Numbered from the stretch's first letter, positions 1 to 12,333 are shown. The stretch is DNA of 64,000 bases from Caprella mutica (GCA_947561585.1 CANNZV010003137.1:1-64000); one strand, 5' to 3'. The notes: a model not told the origin generated them from the sequence alone. Numbers and translations are program-made.

Positions 1-1128
1 TGCACCGTTCGCCCGGCGTGTTCTTTGACCATGACAAGGGCAAAACACACAGCTCGGGCAAGCTGTTGTTCGCCTGCCGCATTATTCCGTATCGCGGTTC
101 GTGGCTGGATTTTGAATTCGACGCCAAGGACATCGTGTTTGCGCGCATTGACCGTCGCCGCAAACTGCCGGTGACGACGCTTTTGTATGCGTTGGGTTTG
201 GATCAAGAAAGCATCATGGATGCTTACTATGACACCGTGTCCTATGAGCTCCGCAAAGGCGAAGGCTGGGTGACCAAGTTCTTCCCAGAGCGTGTGCGTG
301 GCACCCGTCCGACCTATGATCTTGTGGATGCCGACAGCGGTGAAGTGATCGGCGAAGCCGGCAAGAAAATGACCCCGCGCGCCGTCAAGAAGCTGATCGA
401 CGAAGGCAAGGTAACAAGCCTGCTGCTGCCGTTTGAGCAGATCGTTGGCAAATTCGTGTCCAAAGATATCATCAATGAAGAAACCGGCGCGATCTATGTC
501 GAAGCGGGTGATGAACTGACGTGGACCGTGGACAAAGACGGTGAAGTCACCGGCGGCACGCTCAAAGAGCTGGTCGACGCAGGTGTTGCCGAAATCCCTG
601 TTCTGGACATCGATAACATCACCGTTGGTCCGTACATGCGCAACACCATGGCGCAAGACAAGAACATGGACCGCAACACCGCGTTGATGGACATCTACCG
701 CGTTATGCGTCCGGGTGAACCGCCCACCGTTGAAGCGGCGTCGGCGTTGTTTGACACGCTGTTCTTTGATGGCGAACGCTATGACCTGTCCGCAGTCGGC
801 CGTGTGAAAATGAACATGCGTCTGGCTTTGGATAAACCCGACACCCAGCGTACGCTTGACCGCGAAGACATCGTCGCCTGCATCAAGGCGTTGGTTGAAC
901 TGCGTGACGGCAAAGGCGACATCGACGATATTGACCACCTTGGTAACCGTCGTGTCCGTTCCGTTGGTGAACTGATGGAAAACCAGTACCGCGTAGGTCT
1001 GTTGCGTATGGAGCGCGCGATCAAGGAACGTATGTCGTCTGTCGAAATCGACACCGTCATGCCGCAAGACCTGATCAACGCGAAACCGGCAGCCGCCGCT
1101 GTTCGTGAATTCTTTGGCTCGTCGCAGT

Positions 1129-1159
<31 letters not shown>

Positions 1160-3674
1160 TTCGGAAGTCACGCACAAGCGTCGTCTGTCCGCTCTTGGGC
1201 CGGGCGGTTTGACCCGCGAACGCGCAGGCTTTGAGGTCCGCGACGTTCACCCGACCCACTATGGCCGGATGTGCCCGATTGAAACGCCAGAAGGCCCGAA
1301 CATTGGTCTGATCAACTCGTTGGCGACCTTTGCCCGCGTGAACAAATACGGCTTCATCGAAACGCCTTATCGTGTCGTCAAGGACGCAAAGGTAACAGAC
1401 GAAGTCCACTACATGTCCGCGACCGAAGAAATGCGCCACACCGTGGCACAGGCCAACGCGTCGCTGGACGCCGACGGCAAGTTCATCAATGATCTTGTGT
1501 CGACCCGTCAGTCGGGCGACTACACACTTGCGCCTAGCGAAAACGTTGACTTGATCGACGTGTCGCCCAAGCAGTTGGTGTCGGTTGCCGCATCGCTGAT
1601 CCCATTCCTTGAAAACGACGACGCCAACCGCGCCTTGATGGGCTCGAACATGCAACGTCAGGCGGTTCCGACCCTGCGCGCCGAAGCGCCGCTGGTGGGT
1701 ACTGGCATCGAGGAAGTGGTTGCACGCGACTCGGGCGCGGCTGTTATGGCCAAACGCGCAGGCATCATCGACCAGGTCGATGCACAGCGTATCGTGATCC
1801 GCGCAACCGAAGACCTTGAGCTGGGCGACGCAGGTGTGGACATCTACCGCATGCGCAAATTCCAGCGGTCCAACCAGAACACCTGTATCAACCAGAAGCC
1901 TCTGGTCAAAGTGGGTGACCGGGTTGGCAAGGGAGAGGTCATCGCAGACGGCCCTTCGACCGACATGGGGGAACTTGCGCTTGGCAAGAACGTCATCGTC
2001 GCCTTCATGCCGTGGAACGGCTACAACTACGAAGACAGTATCCTGATTTCGGAACGGATCGCCAAGGATGACGTGTTCACATCCGTGCACATCGAAGAAT
2101 TCGAAGTGGCGGCCCGTGACACCAAGCTTGGGCCGGAAGAGATCACCCGCGACATCCCGAACGTCGGTGAAGAAGCGCTGCGCAACCTCGACGAGGCTGG
2201 CATCGTTTACATCGGTGCGGACGTCGAACCGGGCGATATCCTTGTCGGCAAGATCACACCAAAGGGCGAAAGCCCGATGACGCCAGAAGAAAAACTGCTG
2301 CGCGCCATCTTTGGTGAAAAGGCATCTGACGTGCGCGATACCTCGTTGCGTGTGAAGCCGGGCGACTACGGCACCGTTGTAGAAGTCCGCGTCTTTAACC
2401 GTCACGGCGTCGAAAAAGACGAACGTGCGCTGCAAATCGAGCGTGAGGAAATCGAACGTTTGGCCCGTGACCGGGACGACGAACTCGCGATCCTTGACCG
2501 TAACATCTATGCGCGTCTGCGTGACATGATCATGGGCAAGGTGGCTGTCAAAGGCCCGAAGGGCGTCAAGTCCAACAGCCTGATCAACGAGGAACTGCTG
2601 GAAACCCTGACCCGTGGTCAGTGGTGGCAGCTGGCACTCGAAGACGAGGACGATGCCAAGATCGTCGAAGCCCTGCACGAACAGTACGAAGTGCAAAAGC
2701 GTGCTCTGGACGCGCGTTTCGAAGACAAGGTCGAAAAGGTCCGTCGCGGCGACGATCTGCCTCCGGGCGTGATGAAGATGGTCAAAGTCTTTATCGCCGT
2801 GAAGCGCAAGCTTCAGCCGGGCGACAAGATGGCCGGTCGTCACGGGAACAAAGGTGTGATTTCGCGCGTTGTTCCGATGGAAGATATGCCGTTCCTTGAA
2901 GATGGGACGCCGGTTGACTTCTGTCTGAACCCGCTGGGCGTGCCTTCGCGGATGAACGTCGGTCAGATCCTTGAAACCCACATGGGCTGGGCCGCGCGTG
3001 GTCTGGGTATTCAGGTCGATGATGCCTTGCAGGATTATCGCCGCTCGGGTGACCTGACCCCGGTTCGCGAAGCGCTGCGCATCGCCTATGGCGACGACGT
3101 TTATGAAGAAGGCTTCCAGTCGATGGACGAAGGCCAGTTGGTCGAAGCGGCGGGCAACGTGACTCGCGGTGTTCCGATCGCTACGCCGGTCTTTGACGGT
3201 GCGAAAGAGGCCGATGTCAACGATGCGCTGATCCGCGCGGGCTTTGACACTTCGGGCCAGTCGCGCCTGTACGATGGCCGCTCGGGCGAAGAGTTCAGCC
3301 GTGAAGTGACGGTGGGTGTCAAATACCTGCTGAAACTGCACCACTTGGTGGATGACAAGATTCACGCTCGTTCGACCGGTCCGTACTCACTTGTCACGCA
3401 GCAGCCGCTGGGTGGTAAGGCGCAGTTCGGTGGTCAGCGTTTCGGGGAAATGGAAGTCTGGGCTCTGGAAGCTTATGGCGCCGCCTACACCCTGCAGGAA
3501 ATGCTGACGGTCAAGTCGGACGACGTGGCGGGCCGGACCAAGGTCTATGAATCGATCGTCAAAGGCGAAGACAACTTTGAGGCTGGCGTTCCAGAGAGCT
3601 TTAACGTTCTCGTCAAAGAAGTCCGCGGCCTTGGCCTCAACATGGAACTCCTGGATGCGGAGGAAGATGAGTGA
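1..3674 (+). CDS. rpoB: RNA polymerase beta subunit, 5' end missing
   Basis: Catalytic beta subunit of RNA polymerase. The reading frame is open from the left edge ([15 protein letters not shown] from base 1 or 3), so the GTG at 18 is an internal valine and about 160 N-terminal residues lie outside the window. About 1,220 residues are visible. The rifampicin-pocket region (bases about 1120-1220, [16 protein letters not shown] then [12 protein letters not shown]) has the residues usual in sensitive enzymes. The [13 protein letters not shown] motif (about 2820-2855) and the C-terminal region ([20 protein letters not shown], about 3403-3462) are present. rpoC follows after 93 bp, so the two are presumably co-transcribed, normally with the rplKAJL genes upstream, which are not seen here. 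Confidence 0.98.
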
Positions 3675-3680
3675 GGGCAC

Positions 3681-3725
3681 GAAATCTTTGAAAGATTTCG
3701 GACCGGTTTCTTTCAAAGAAACCGG
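3681..3725. repeat. Two tandem perfect hairpins between rpoB and rpoC
   Basis: GAAATCTTTgAAAGATTTC (3681-3699) is a perfect 9-bp stem with a 1-nt centre. Three bases later, CCGGTTTCTTT-c-AAAGAAACCGG (3703-3725) is a perfect 11-bp stem. The two share the words TTTC, CTTT and GAAA, so they look like related units. There is no T-run after the second hairpin, so this is not a normal intrinsic terminator. It could be an RNase processing site in the rpoB-rpoC mRNA or a dispersed palindromic element. Confidence 0.8.
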
Positions 3726-3767
3726 CGCCTTCCTCCCCCCGCACCCTCTCGTACATAAGGTAGAGAC

Positions 3768-6700
3768 ATGAACCAGGAACTGACCAACAACCCGTTCAAC
3801 CCGGTTGCCCCGATCAAGACGTTTGATGAGATCAAGGTTTCGCTCGCGTCGCCCGAACGGATCCTTTCGTGGTCTTTCGGTGAGATCAAAAAGCCGGAAA
3901 CCATCAACTACCGTACGTTCAAGCCCGAACGTGACGGCCTGTTCTGCGCGCGTATCTTTGGCCCGATCAAGGATTACGAATGCCTGTGTGGCAAATATAA
4001 GCGCATGAAATATCGCGGCGTTGTCTGCGAAAAATGCGGCGTTGAAGTCACGCTGCAAAAGGTCCGTCGTGAACGTATGGGCCACATCGAACTGGCCGCA
4101 CCCTGCGCGCATATCTGGTTCCTCAAGTCGCTGCCGTCGCGCATCGGCCTGATGCTGGACATGACCCTGCGTGATCTGGAACGCGTGCTGTATTTCGAAA
4201 ACTACGTGGTGATCGAACCGGGCCTGACCGACCTGACCTATGGCCAGATGCTGAACGAGGAAGAATTCCTTGACGCACAGGACGCCTATGGCATGGACGC
4301 GTTTACCGCCAATATCGGTGCCGAAGCGATCCGCGAAATGCTGGCCGCCATTGATCTGGAGGCCGAGGCGGAAAATCTGCGCGCGGACCTCAAGGAAGCA
4401 ACTGGTGAACTGAAGCCCAAGAAGATCATCAAGCGCCTAAAGGTCGTGGAATCCTTCTTGGAATCCGGCAACCGCCCGGAATGGATGGTTCTGACCGTGA
4501 TCCCCGTGATCCCGCCGGAACTGCGCCCGCTGGTGCCGCTGGATGGTGGCCGCTTTGCGACGTCGGACCTAAACGATCTGTACCGCCGCGTGATCAACCG
4601 GAACAATCGTCTCAAGCGTCTGATCGAACTGCGCGCACCTGACATCATCGTCCGCAACGAAAAGCGGATGCTGCAGGAAGCTGTGGATGCGCTGTTTGAC
4701 AACGGCCGCCGTGGTCGCGTGATCACCGGTGCAAACCGCCGTCCGCTGAAATCGCTGTCTGACATGCTGAAAGGCAAGCAGGGCCGCTTCCGTCAGAACC
4801 TTTTGGGCAAGCGCGTCGACTTCTCGGGTCGTTCGGTCATTGTGACCGGCCCGGAACTCAAGCTGCACCAGTGTGGTTTGCCCAAGAAGATGGCGCTCGA
4901 ACTGTTCAAGCCGTTCATCTATTCGCGTCTGGAGGCAAAAGGTCTGTCCAGCACCGTGAAACAGGCCAAGAAGCTGGTTGAAAAAGAGCGTCCCGAGGTT
5001 TGGGATATCCTTGACGAGGTGATCCGCGAACACCCGGTTCTGCTGAACCGCGCGCCGACGCTGCACCGTCTGGGTATTCAGGCATTTGAACCCACACTGA
5101 TCGAAGGCAAGGCTATCCAGCTTCACCCGCTGGTGTGTTCGGCCTTTAACGCTGACTTTGACGGCGACCAGATGGCTGTTCACGTCCCGCTGAGCCTTGA
5201 GGCCCAGTTGGAAGCGCGTGTTCTGATGATGTCGACGAACAACGTTCTGTCGCCCGCCAACGGCGCACCGATCATCGTTCCGTCGCAGGATATGATCCTT
5301 GGTCTGTACTATGTGACGATCCAACGCGATGGCATGAAGGGCGAAGGCATGGCCTTTTCCAACATCGAAGAGGTCGAACATGCCCTGAACGCTGGTGAAG
5401 TGCACATGCACGCCAAAATCACCTGCCGGGTTCAGCAGATTGACAACGAAGGCAACGAAATCTGGAAGCGTTATGAAACGACTCCGGGCCGGGTTCGCCT
5501 GGGCGCGTTGCTGCCGTTGAATGCCAAGGCGCCGTTTGATTTGGTCAACACGCTGCTGCGTAAGAAAGACGTGCAGAAAGTCATCGACACCGTGTACCGT
5601 TATTGCGGTCAGAAAGAGTCGGTCATCTTCTGCGATCAGATCATGTCGATGGGCTTTAAAGAGGCCTTCAAGGCAGGCATTTCGTTCGGCAAAGACGATA
5701 TGGTGATCCCCGACAACAAGTGGACCATCGTTGAAGAAACCCGCGAACAGGTCAAAGACTTTGAACAGCAGTACATGGACGGCCTGATCACTCAGGGCGA
5801 AAAGTACAACAAAGTTGTCGACGCATGGTCGAAGTGTAACGACAAGGTCACCGAGGCGATGATGTCCACCATCTCGGCCCCGAAGACCGACGAAGACGGG
5901 TCCGAAATGGAACCGAACTCGGTTTACATGATGGCCCACTCTGGCGCGCGTGGCTCGGTCACACAGATGAAGCAGTTGGGCGGGATGCGCGGCCTGATGG
6001 CAAAGCCGAACGGCGACATCATCGAAACGCCGATCATCTCGAACTTCAAGGAAGGTCTGACCGTTCTTGAATACTTTAACTCGACCCACGGCGCCCGTAA
6101 GGGTCTGTCGGACACCGCTCTGAAAACCGCGAACTCGGGTTACCTGACCCGTCGTCTGGTGGACGTCGCACAGGACTGCATCATTCGTATGAATGACTGC
6201 GGCACTGATTTGGCGATCACTGCCGAAGCGGCTGTGAATGACGGTGAGGTTGTGGCAACGCTGGGTGAACGTATTCTGGGCCGTGTCGCGGCCGAGGACA
6301 TCGTGAACCCGCTGACGCAAGAAGTGCTGATCAAGGAAGGCCAGCTGATCGACGAACGTATGTCGGATTCGGTTGAAGAAGCCGCAGTGCAAACTGCGCG
6401 CATCCGCAGCCCGCTGACCTGTGAAGCCGAAGAAGGCGTCTGCGCCATGTGCTATGGTCGTGACCTTGCGCGCGGCACAATGGTGAACACTGGCGAAGCG
6501 GTCGGCATCATTGCGGCGCAGTCCATCGGTGAACCTGGCACCCAGTTGACGATGCGGACCTTCCACATCGGTGGCGTTGCGCAGGGTGGCCAACAGTCGT
6601 TCCTTGAAGCCAGCCAAGAAGGCAAGATCGAGTTCGACATGCCGTCGACGATCACCAATACAAGCGGCGAAATTCTGGTTATTGGCCGGAACATGAAGCT

Positions 6701-8015
6701 GCGGATCATGGGGGAAGACGGCAAAGAGCGCGCCAGCCACAAACTGGGCTATGGCTCCAAGCTGTTCGTGGCCGAAGGTCAGGAAATCAAGCGCGGCGAC
6801 AAGCTGTTCGAATGGGATCCGTTTACCCTTCCGATCATTGCTGAAGCAGACGGTACGGCGCGTCACGTCGACCTACTGCAAGGTGTGGCTGTCCGCGATG
6901 AAACCGATGATGCGACCGGCATGACCCAGAAGATCGTGATCGACTGGCGTGCAGCACCCAAGGGCAACGAACTCAAGCCCGAGGTCATCCTGCAGGATGG
7001 CGATGGTGAACCCGTGCGCAACGCGGCCGGTAACCCGATCACTTACCCGATGTCTGTGGATGCAATTCTGTCCTGTGAAGACGGGCAAGAGATCAAGGCC
7101 GGTGACGTTGTGGCGCGTATTCCGCGTGAAGGTGCCAAGACCAAGGACATCACCGGTGGTCTGCCGCGTGTGGCCGAACTGTTCGAAGCACGTCGTCCGA
7201 AGGACCACGCGATCATCGCCGAAATCGATGGTTATGTGCGCTATGGCAAAGACTATAAGAACAAGCGCCGTATCAGCATCGAACCTGCTGACGAAAACGT
7301 CGAGCCCAAGGAATACATGATCCCCAAGGGCAAGCACATCCCGGTGGTTGAAGGTGACTTCATCCAGAAGGGCGACTACATCATGGACGGCAACCCGGCT
7401 CCGCACGACATTCTGTCGATCATGGGGATCGAGGCTCTGGCCAACTACATGATTGACGAAGTGCAGGACGTGTATCGACTGCAGGGCGTGAAGATCAACG
7501 ACAAGCATGTCGAAGTCATCGTGCGCCAGATGCTGCAGAAGTGGGAAATCCTTGACAGCGGTGACACCACCCTGCTCAAGGGCGAACACGTCGACAAGGT
7601 CGAGTTTGACGAAGCCAATGCCAAGGCAGAGTCCAAAGGCGGGCGTGCTGCCAAAGGCGAACCGATCCTGTTGGGGATCACCAAGGCATCGTTGCAGACC
7701 CGCTCGTTCATTTCGGCGGCTTCCTTCCAGGAAACCACCCGCGTGCTGACCGAAGCGTCGGTTCAGGGCAAGAAGGACAAGCTGGTTGGTCTGAAGGAAA
7801 ACGTCATTGTGGGCCGCCTAATTCCGGCGGGCACCGGTGGCGCAACCCAGAAGGTCCGTCGCATTGCTTCGGACCGCGACAATGTCGTGATCGAAGCGCG
7901 CCGCGAAGAAGCACAGGCGGCAGCTGCACTGGCTGCACCTGACGCAATGGAAGACGTGGTGGGCGGCGACGCTTTTGACACGTTGATCGTCGACACGCCG
8001 GAAAGCCGCGAGTGA
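3768..8015 (+). CDS. rpoC: RNA polymerase beta' subunit
   Basis: Catalytic beta' subunit of RNA polymerase, 1,415 aa, the usual size in alphaproteobacteria. The first zinc site ([11 protein letters not shown]...CEKCG, about residues 70-90), the active-site magnesium loop [12 protein letters not shown] (about residues 458-470), and the second zinc cluster ([11 protein letters not shown], about residues 884-894) are all visible, as is the conserved [16 protein letters not shown] stretch. The ATG at 3768 follows AAGGTAGAG at good spacing. The C-terminal tail rich in Ala/Glu/Asp is typical of the group. A bidirectional terminator follows. Confidence 0.98.
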   Translation: MNQELTNNPFNPVAPIKTFDEIKVSLASPERILSWSFGEIKKPETINYRTFKPERDGLFCARIFGPIKDYECLCGKYKRMKYRGVVCEKCGVEVTLQKVRRERMGHIELAAPCAHIWFLKSLPSRIGLMLDMTLRDLERVLYFENYVVIEPGLTDLTYGQMLNEEEFLDAQDAYGMDAFTANIGAEAIREMLAAIDLEAEAENLRADLKEATGELKPKKIIKRLKVVESFLESGNRPEWMVLTVIPVIPPELRPLVPLDGGRFATSDLNDLYRRVINRNNRLKRLIELRAPDIIVRNEKRMLQEAVDALFDNGRRGRVITGANRRPLKSLSDMLKGKQGRFRQNLLGKRVDFSGRSVIVTGPELKLHQCGLPKKMALELFKPFIYSRLEAKGLSSTVKQAKKLVEKERPEVWDILDEVIREHPVLLNRAPTLHRLGIQAFEPTLIEGKAIQLHPLVCSAFNADFDGDQMAVHVPLSLEAQLEARVLMMSTNNVLSPANGAPIIVPSQDMILGLYYVTIQRDGMKGEGMAFSNIEEVEHALNAGEVHMHAKITCRVQQIDNEGNEIWKRYETTPGRVRLGALLPLNAKAPFDLVNTLLRKKDVQKVIDTVYRYCGQKESVIFCDQIMSMGFKEAFKAGISFGKDDMVIPDNKWTIVEETREQVKDFEQQYMDGLITQGEKYNKVVDAWSKCNDKVTEAMMSTISAPKTDEDGSEMEPNSVYMMAHSGARGSVTQMKQLGGMRGLMAKPNGDIIETPIISNFKEGLTVLEYFNSTHGARKGLSDTALKTANSGYLTRRLVDVAQDCIIRMNDCGTDLAITAEAAVNDGEVVATLGERILGRVAAEDIVNPLTQEVLIKEGQLIDERMSDSVEEAAVQTARIRSPLTCEAEEGVCAMCYGRDLARGTMVNTGEAVGIIAAQSIGEPGTQLTMRTFHIGGVAQGGQQSFLEASQEGKIEFDMPSTITNTSGEILVIGRNMKLRIMGEDGKERASHKLGYGSKLFVAEGQEIKRGDKLFEWDPFTLPIIAEADGTARHVDLLQGVAVRDETDDATGMTQKIVIDWRAAPKGNELKPEVILQDGDGEPVRNAAGNPITYPMSVDAILSCEDGQEIKAGDVVARIPREGAKTKDITGGLPRVAELFEARRPKDHAIIAEIDGYVRYGKDYKNKRRISIEPADENVEPKEYMIPKGKHIPVVEGDFIQKGDYIMDGNPAPHDILSIMGIEALANYMIDEVQDVYRLQGVKINDKHVEVIVRQMLQKWEILDSGDTTLLKGEHVDKVEFDEANAKAESKGGRAAKGEPILLGITKASLQTRSFISAASFQETTRVLTEASVQGKKDKLVGLKENVIVGRLIPAGTGGATQKVRRIASDRDNVVIEARREEAQAAAALAAPDAMEDVVGGDAFDTLIVDTPESRE

Positions 8016-8051
8016 CCCTGAGGCAGTATTAGTTAGATACTGCGCATCGAA

Positions 8052-8095
8052 AAAAACGGCCTTTCCCCTGCAAAGGGGAGAGGCCTTTTCTTTGG
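8052..8095. terminator. Bidirectional intrinsic terminator after rpoC
   Basis: GGCCTTTCCCCT (8058-8069) pairs with AGGGGAGAGGCC (8074-8085) over a GCAA loop with one G-T pair. An A-tract precedes it and TTTTCTTT follows, so it can end rpoC transcription and also that of the convergent gene at 8128-8937. Confidence 0.85.
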
Positions 8096-8127
8096 GAAAC
8101 AGATCGCGAGTGTCAAAAGTCGCAACG

Positions 8128-8937
8128 CTATAGATCTGCGAACAACCGTTTGACGACGTCTTCGTGAACATCAAACCTTTCGCGTAAAATGCCCAGTGTT
8201 TCAGGATCAGCCTTTTTCAGATCGACAGGCCGTTGGTATTTCCCTTGGCGGCTGTCATTGAAGCCGTTGTGCCCACGCAGATACATATTGCTGTCGGTAA
8301 AGGTCAGCGTGGGCATGAATTGGTTCACTTTGCCATGGCTGAAATTCATGATGGTTTGTGTGACCCCGGCCCGAACCACCATCGCCATCCCCATCGGGTA
8401 GTAAGGCAGAACAGTAGGTTCCGTCCAAATGCCGTCAGCTTTTGGTTCGACGACAAATCCTCTGTTATAGTCGATCGCAATCATCCGATGCTCGCGCCAG
8501 ATTTGCTGAAGTGGCCCCGCATCATGTCGCACACGTTCCACAAAGTCGCAGGCAACAGCATCGTCATCATCCATCCGAAACTGAATACACGGGGCTTTGG
8601 GGTTTCGCCGCGCCTCGTTCAGGACCTCCTGACAGACTGCGCGATGTGGCCCCGGATCACGCGGGACAATAACCGCCTGTTTCATATCCTCGACCATTTC
8701 GAACAACCTGCCCATAAAAGGCTCGGGCAGGTCGCGGTCTATCAAAATCAAAAATGTGAAATCCGGGTCGGTCTGGGCCCGCAATCCGGGCAAAGTAATG
8801 GCTTCGAAGGTGCGAAAACGTTCCTCCATGCGTTCAGGTGCGTAAAGATAGGCGCGACGTTCGTCAGCGGTTTCATGCCCCACCTTAAACCCACCTTCGG
8901 CCGGATAGGAAAATCTGCATAATCCGATCACTTGCAT
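8128..8937 (-). CDS. Putative rhamnosyltransferase-like glycosyltransferase (PF11316 type)
   Basis: 269 aa. The N-terminus MQVIGLCRFSYPAEGGF, the segment RMEERFRTFEAITLPGL, the acidic cluster FRMDDDDAV and the late FTDSNMYLRGHNGFNDSRQ are hallmarks, as I recall them, of the family called putative rhamnosyl transferase. The DDDD cluster (about residue 123) resembles the nucleotide-sugar/metal site of GT-A enzymes. No signal peptide or membrane span is seen, so it is likely cytoplasmic. The ATG at 8937 has GGGGGAA upstream. It stands alone, opposite in direction to the flanking rpoC and rpsL, so it is probably a separate unit; acceptor and true donor are unknown. Confidence 0.72.
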   Translation of the reverse strand: MQVIGLCRFSYPAEGGFKVGHETADERRAYLYAPERMEERFRTFEAITLPGLRAQTDPDFTFLILIDRDLPEPFMGRLFEMVEDMKQAVIVPRDPGPHRAVCQEVLNEARRNPKAPCIQFRMDDDDAVACDFVERVRHDAGPLQQIWREHRMIAIDYNRGFVVEPKADGIWTEPTVLPYYPMGMAMVVRAGVTQTIMNFSHGKVNQFMPTLTFTDSNMYLRGHNGFNDSRQGKYQRPVDLKKADPETLGILRERFDVHEDVVKRLFADL

Positions 8938-9019
8938 GCTGTTCCCCCAAGATGCGGAAGCGAACCCGTTTGATCACACGCTGCACCTGTGGCGAGATCT
9001 GTGCAAGCCGGACGAGCTG

Positions 9020-9048
9020 TTGACAACCAACGCGACTCCCCATATACG
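9020..9048 (+). promoter_or_regulatory. Candidate sigma-70 promoter of the str operon
   Basis: TTGACA (9020-9025), a 17-bp spacer, then TATACG (9043-9048). It lies about 260 bp ahead of rpsL in the 370-bp spacer between the divergent glycosyltransferase gene and rpsL. A consensus -35 is expected for ribosomal operons. The long 5' leader (about 9055-9307) has no ORF or regulatory fold that I can recognise. Confidence 0.55.
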
Positions 9049-9307
9049 CGCGACCAATCCGGCTGGGCATCCTGTGCCCGTTGTCGAATTTATAAAGATC
9101 AGTGGTCAAGATCCGGGCGACTTAACTGCCTCGATCCTCTGAAAACCCGCCGCGTCGTTCACCTCGGAATGGGAGCGAAGCGGCCTTTATGTGTTGCGGA
9201 TACGCGACGCGAAGCAATCGGTGAACTGCGGAAACGCGGCGCGCTAAAATCTGAACCCGTCGGGCTGGCCCGGCGCACATAGTGAGAAATACGGGAAGCA
9301 ACCTGAT

Positions 9308-9679
9308 ATGCCCACGATCCAACAGCTGATCCGCAAACCGCGGCAGCCTAAAGTCAAGCGTTCGAAGTCGCAGCACCTCGAACAGTGTCCCCAGAAGCGC
9401 GGTGTTTGCACCCGCGTCTACACCACCACCCCGAAAAAGCCGAACTCGGCTATGCGTAAGGTGGCCAAGGTTCGCCTGACCAACGGTTACGAGGTGATCA
9501 GCTATATCCCCGGTGAAAGCCACAACCTTCAGGAGCACTCGGTGGTTCTGATCCGTGGTGGTCGTGTAAAAGACCTTCCGGGTGTGCGTTACCACATTCT
9601 TCGCGGTGTTCTGGATACCCAGGGCGTCAAGGATCGTAAACAGCGTCGCTCCAAGTACGGCGCGAAGCGTCCCAAATAA
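9308..9679 (+). CDS. rpsL: 30S ribosomal protein S12
   Basis: S12 of the decoding centre, 123 aa, full length. [12 protein letters not shown] start, [19 protein letters not shown] (residues about 39-57) and the [14 protein letters not shown] loop are standard. The lysine pair at 43-44 and the lysine before DLPGVRY are the wild-type residues at positions where streptomycin resistance changes occur. First gene of rpsL-rpsG-fusA-tuf; 18 bp to rpsG. Confidence 0.98.
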   Translation: MPTIQQLIRKPRQPKVKRSKSQHLEQCPQKRGVCTRVYTTTPKKPNSAMRKVAKVRLTNGYEVISYIPGESHNLQEHSVVLIRGGRVKDLPGVRYHILRGVLDTQGVKDRKQRRSKYGAKRPK

Positions 9680-9697
9680 GAAGAAGAGGATCCTAAG

Positions 9698-10168
9698 ATG
9701 TCCCGTCGTCACGCCGCTGAAAAGCGCGAAGTCCTGCCCGACGCCAAGTATGGCGATCGCGTCCTGACCAAATTCATGAACAACCTGATGATCGACGGCA
9801 AGAAATCCGTCGCAGAGCGTATCGTATACAACGCTCTGGAGCGGGTTGAAGCCAAGGTAAAACGCGCTCCTGTGGAACTGTTCCACGAAGCGCTGGACAA
9901 CATCAAACCGTCGGTCGAGGTTCGTTCCCGCCGCGTTGGTGGTGCCACATACCAGGTGCCCGTTGAAGTGCGCCCCGAGCGCCGCGAAGCACTGGCCATC
10001 CGTTGGCTGATCACCGCGTCCCGCGCCCGCAATGAAAACACGATGGAAGAACGCCTTGCTGGCGAGCTGCTTGACGCAGTTCAGTCGCGCGGTTCCGCCG
10101 TGAAAAAGCGCGAAGACACCCACAAGATGGCCGACGCAAACAAAGCGTTCAGCCATTATCGCTGGTAA
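9698..10168 (+). CDS. rpsG: 30S ribosomal protein S7
   Basis: S7, a primary 16S rRNA-binding protein that nucleates the small-subunit head, 156 aa. [20 protein letters not shown] start, [19 protein letters not shown], and the C-terminal [15 protein letters not shown] are diagnostic. It lies between rpsL and fusA (12 bp to fusA), the conserved str order. The RBS AAGAGGA lies 7 bp before the ATG. Confidence 0.98.
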   Translation: MSRRHAAEKREVLPDAKYGDRVLTKFMNNLMIDGKKSVAERIVYNALERVEAKVKRAPVELFHEALDNIKPSVEVRSRRVGGATYQVPVEVRPERREALAIRWLITASRARNENTMEERLAGELLDAVQSRGSAVKKREDTHKMADANKAFSHYRW

Positions 10169-10180
10169 GAGGACACTCTC

Positions 10181-12298
10181 ATGGCACGCGAATATCCCCT
10201 CGACCGCTACCGGAACTTTGGTATCATGGCGCACATCGACGCCGGCAAGACCACCTGTTCCGAACGCATCCTGTATTACACTGGCAAATCCCACAACATC
10301 GGCGAGGTGCACGACGGTGCGGCCACCATGGACTGGATGGAGCAGGAACAGGAACGCGGCATCACCATCACGTCGGCTGCGACCACCACATTCTGGGAAC
10401 GCACCGAAGACGGTGAAACGGCGCAGACCGAAAAGCACCGGATGAACATCATCGACACTCCCGGACACGTGGACTTCACCATCGAGGTGGAACGTTCGCT
10501 GGCCGTGCTTGACGGTGCCGTTGCCGTTCTGGACGCCAACGCTGGTGTTGAACCGCAGACCGAAACAGTGTGGCGTCAGGCTGACCGCTACAAGGTTCCG
10601 CGTATCGTGTTCGTCAACAAAATGGACAAGATCGGCGCGGACTTCTTCAACTGCGTTCACATGATCGAAGACCGTACTGGTGCCGTTGCTGTTCCTGTCG
10701 GTATTCCGATTGGTGCTGAAAACGAGCTGGAAGGTCTGATCGACCTCGTCACCATGGAAGAGTGGCTGTGGCAAGGTGAAGATCTGGGCGCGTCCTGGAT
10801 CAAAGCGCCAATCCGCGACAGCCTTAAGGACATGGCCGACGAATGGCGCGGTAAGATGATCGAGAACGCCGTCGACATGGACGACGACGCGATGGAAGCG
10901 TACCTCGAAGGCGAAGAGCCCGATGTACCGACCCTGCGTGCACTGCTGCGCAAGGGCACGCTGGCCATGGCATTTGTTCCGGTTCTGGGTGGCTCTGCGT
11001 TCAAGAACAAAGGCGTGCAGCCGCTGCTTAACGCCGTGATCGACTATCTGCCCAGCCCGCTGGACGTTGTCGATTACATGGGCTTTAAGCCGGGCGACGA
11101 AACGGAAACACGTGACATCCCGCGCCGTGCGGACGATGACATGCCGTTCGCAGGTCTGGCGTTCAAGATCATGAACGACCCGTTTGTTGGTTCCTTGACC
11201 TTCACCCGAATTTACTCGGGTAAGATGAACAAGGGCGACAGCATCATGAACTCGACCAAGGGCAAGAAAGAGCGCATCGGTCGTATGATGATGATGCACT
11301 CCAACAACCGTGAAGAGATCGAAGAAGCGTTTGCAGGTGACATCATCGCGCTGGCGGGTCTGAAAGACACGACGACCGGTGATACGCTGTGTGATGCGAA
11401 GGAACCGGTGGTTCTGGAAACCATGACGTTCCCCGATCCGGTGATCGAAATCGCGGTTGAGCCCAAGACCAAGGGCGACCAGGAAAAAATGTCGGCTGGC
11501 CTTGCCCGTCTGGCAGCAGAAGACCCGTCCTTCCGTGTGGAAACTGACCTCGAAAGCGGCCAGACCATCATGAAGGGTATGGGCGAACTGCACCTGGACA
11601 TCCTGGTCGACCGCCTCAAGCGTGAATTCAAGGTTGAGGCCAACATCGGTGCGCCGCAGGTTGCGTATCGTGAGACCATCGGCCACGAAGTCGAGCACAC
11701 CTACACCCACAAGAAACAGTCGGGTGGTTCGGGTCAGTTCGGCGAAGTGAAAATGGTCATTTCCCCGACAGAACCGGGCGAAGGCTATTCCTTTGAATCC
11801 AAGATCGTTGGCGGTGCTGTTCCCAAGGAATACATTCCCGGCGTGGAAAAGGGTGTGAAATCGGTTATGGATAGCGGCCCGTTGGCAGGCTTCCCCGTGA
11901 TCGACTTCAAAGTGGCCCTGATCGACGGCAAGTTCCACGATGTGGACTCCAGCGTTCTGGCGTTCGAAATCGCGGCTCGTATGTGTATGCGTGAAGGCAT
12001 GCGCAAAGCTGGCGCGAAGTTGCTGGAACCGATGATGAAGGTCGAAGTGATCACGCCTGAAGAATACACTGGCGGTATCATTGGTGACCTGACATCGCGT
12101 CGTGGTCAGGTGTCTGGGCAGGAACCGCGCGGCAATGCCGTTGCGATCAATGCCTTCGTGCCGCTGGCCAACATGTTCGGCTACATCAACACGCTGCGTT
12201 CCATGTCTTCGGGCCGCGCGCAGTTTACGATGCAGTTCGACCACTATGATCCGGTCCCGCAGAACATCTCGGACGAGATCCAGGCGAAATACGCTTAA
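10181..12298 (+). CDS. fusA: Translation elongation factor G
   Basis: GTPase driving translocation and, with RRF, ribosome recycling; 705 aa, full length. G1 is AHIDAGKTT (about residues 17-25), the switch region has [16 protein letters not shown]3 is DTPGH (about residue 92) and G4 is NKMD (about residue 146). Domain IV contains the segment AYRETI...[14 protein letters not shown]. The C-terminal domain keeps the [14 protein letters not shown] and [15 protein letters not shown] blocks. RBS AAGAGGA precedes the ATG. Between fusA and tuf there is a 95-bp spacer full of palindromes. Confidence 0.98.
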   Translation: MAREYPLDRYRNFGIMAHIDAGKTTCSERILYYTGKSHNIGEVHDGAATMDWMEQEQERGITITSAATTTFWERTEDGETAQTEKHRMNIIDTPGHVDFTIEVERSLAVLDGAVAVLDANAGVEPQTETVWRQADRYKVPRIVFVNKMDKIGADFFNCVHMIEDRTGAVAVPVGIPIGAENELEGLIDLVTMEEWLWQGEDLGASWIKAPIRDSLKDMADEWRGKMIENAVDMDDDAMEAYLEGEEPDVPTLRALLRKGTLAMAFVPVLGGSAFKNKGVQPLLNAVIDYLPSPLDVVDYMGFKPGDETETRDIPRRADDDMPFAGLAFKIMNDPFVGSLTFTRIYSGKMNKGDSIMNSTKGKKERIGRMMMMHSNNREEIEEAFAGDIIALAGLKDTTTGDTLCDAKEPVVLETMTFPDPVIEIAVEPKTKGDQEKMSAGLARLAAEDPSFRVETDLESGQTIMKGMGELHLDILVDRLKREFKVEANIGAPQVAYRETIGHEVEHTYTHKKQSGGSGQFGEVKMVISPTEPGEGYSFESKIVGGAVPKEYIPGVEKGVKSVMDSGPLAGFPVIDFKVALIDGKFHDVDSSVLAFEIAARMCMREGMRKAGAKLLEPMMKVEVITPEEYTGGIIGDLTSRRGQVSGQEPRGNAVAINAFVPLANMFGYINTLRSMSSGRAQFTMQFDHYDPVPQNISDEIQAKYA

Positions 12299-12305
12299 AC
12301 GGGTG

Positions 12306-12330
12306 GCGCCCCGGACCTGATCCGGGGGGC
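12306..12330. repeat. GC-rich palindromic unit between fusA and tuf
   Basis: GCGCCCCGGA (12306-12315) and TCCGGGGGGC (12321-12330) form a 10-bp stem with one mismatch around the loop CCTGA. It shares the scheme CCCCGG-n-TGA-n-CCGGGG with the hairpins at 23371-23391 and 23420-23440, so it is probably one copy of a dispersed palindromic family. Confidence 0.6.
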
Positions 12331-12333
12331 CCT

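Noticed and set aside
18..20. GTG as the start of rpoB
   Set aside because: The frame is open to the left edge and the upstream residues LHRSPG belong to the conserved RpoB sequence.
4569..6866. 765-codon open frame antisense to rpoC
   Set aside because: Shadow of rpoC; no RBS-linked start and no domain seen.
8233..8922. 229-codon plus-strand open frame opposite the rhamnosyltransferase-like gene
   Set aside because: The minus-strand protein has family features; the plus-strand one does not.
9122..12244. 1,040-codon open frame antisense to rpsL, rpsG and fusA
   Set aside because: It lies across three highly conserved plus-strand genes; its His/Arg/Val-rich translation is the mirror of GC-biased coding sequence and has no recognisable domain.
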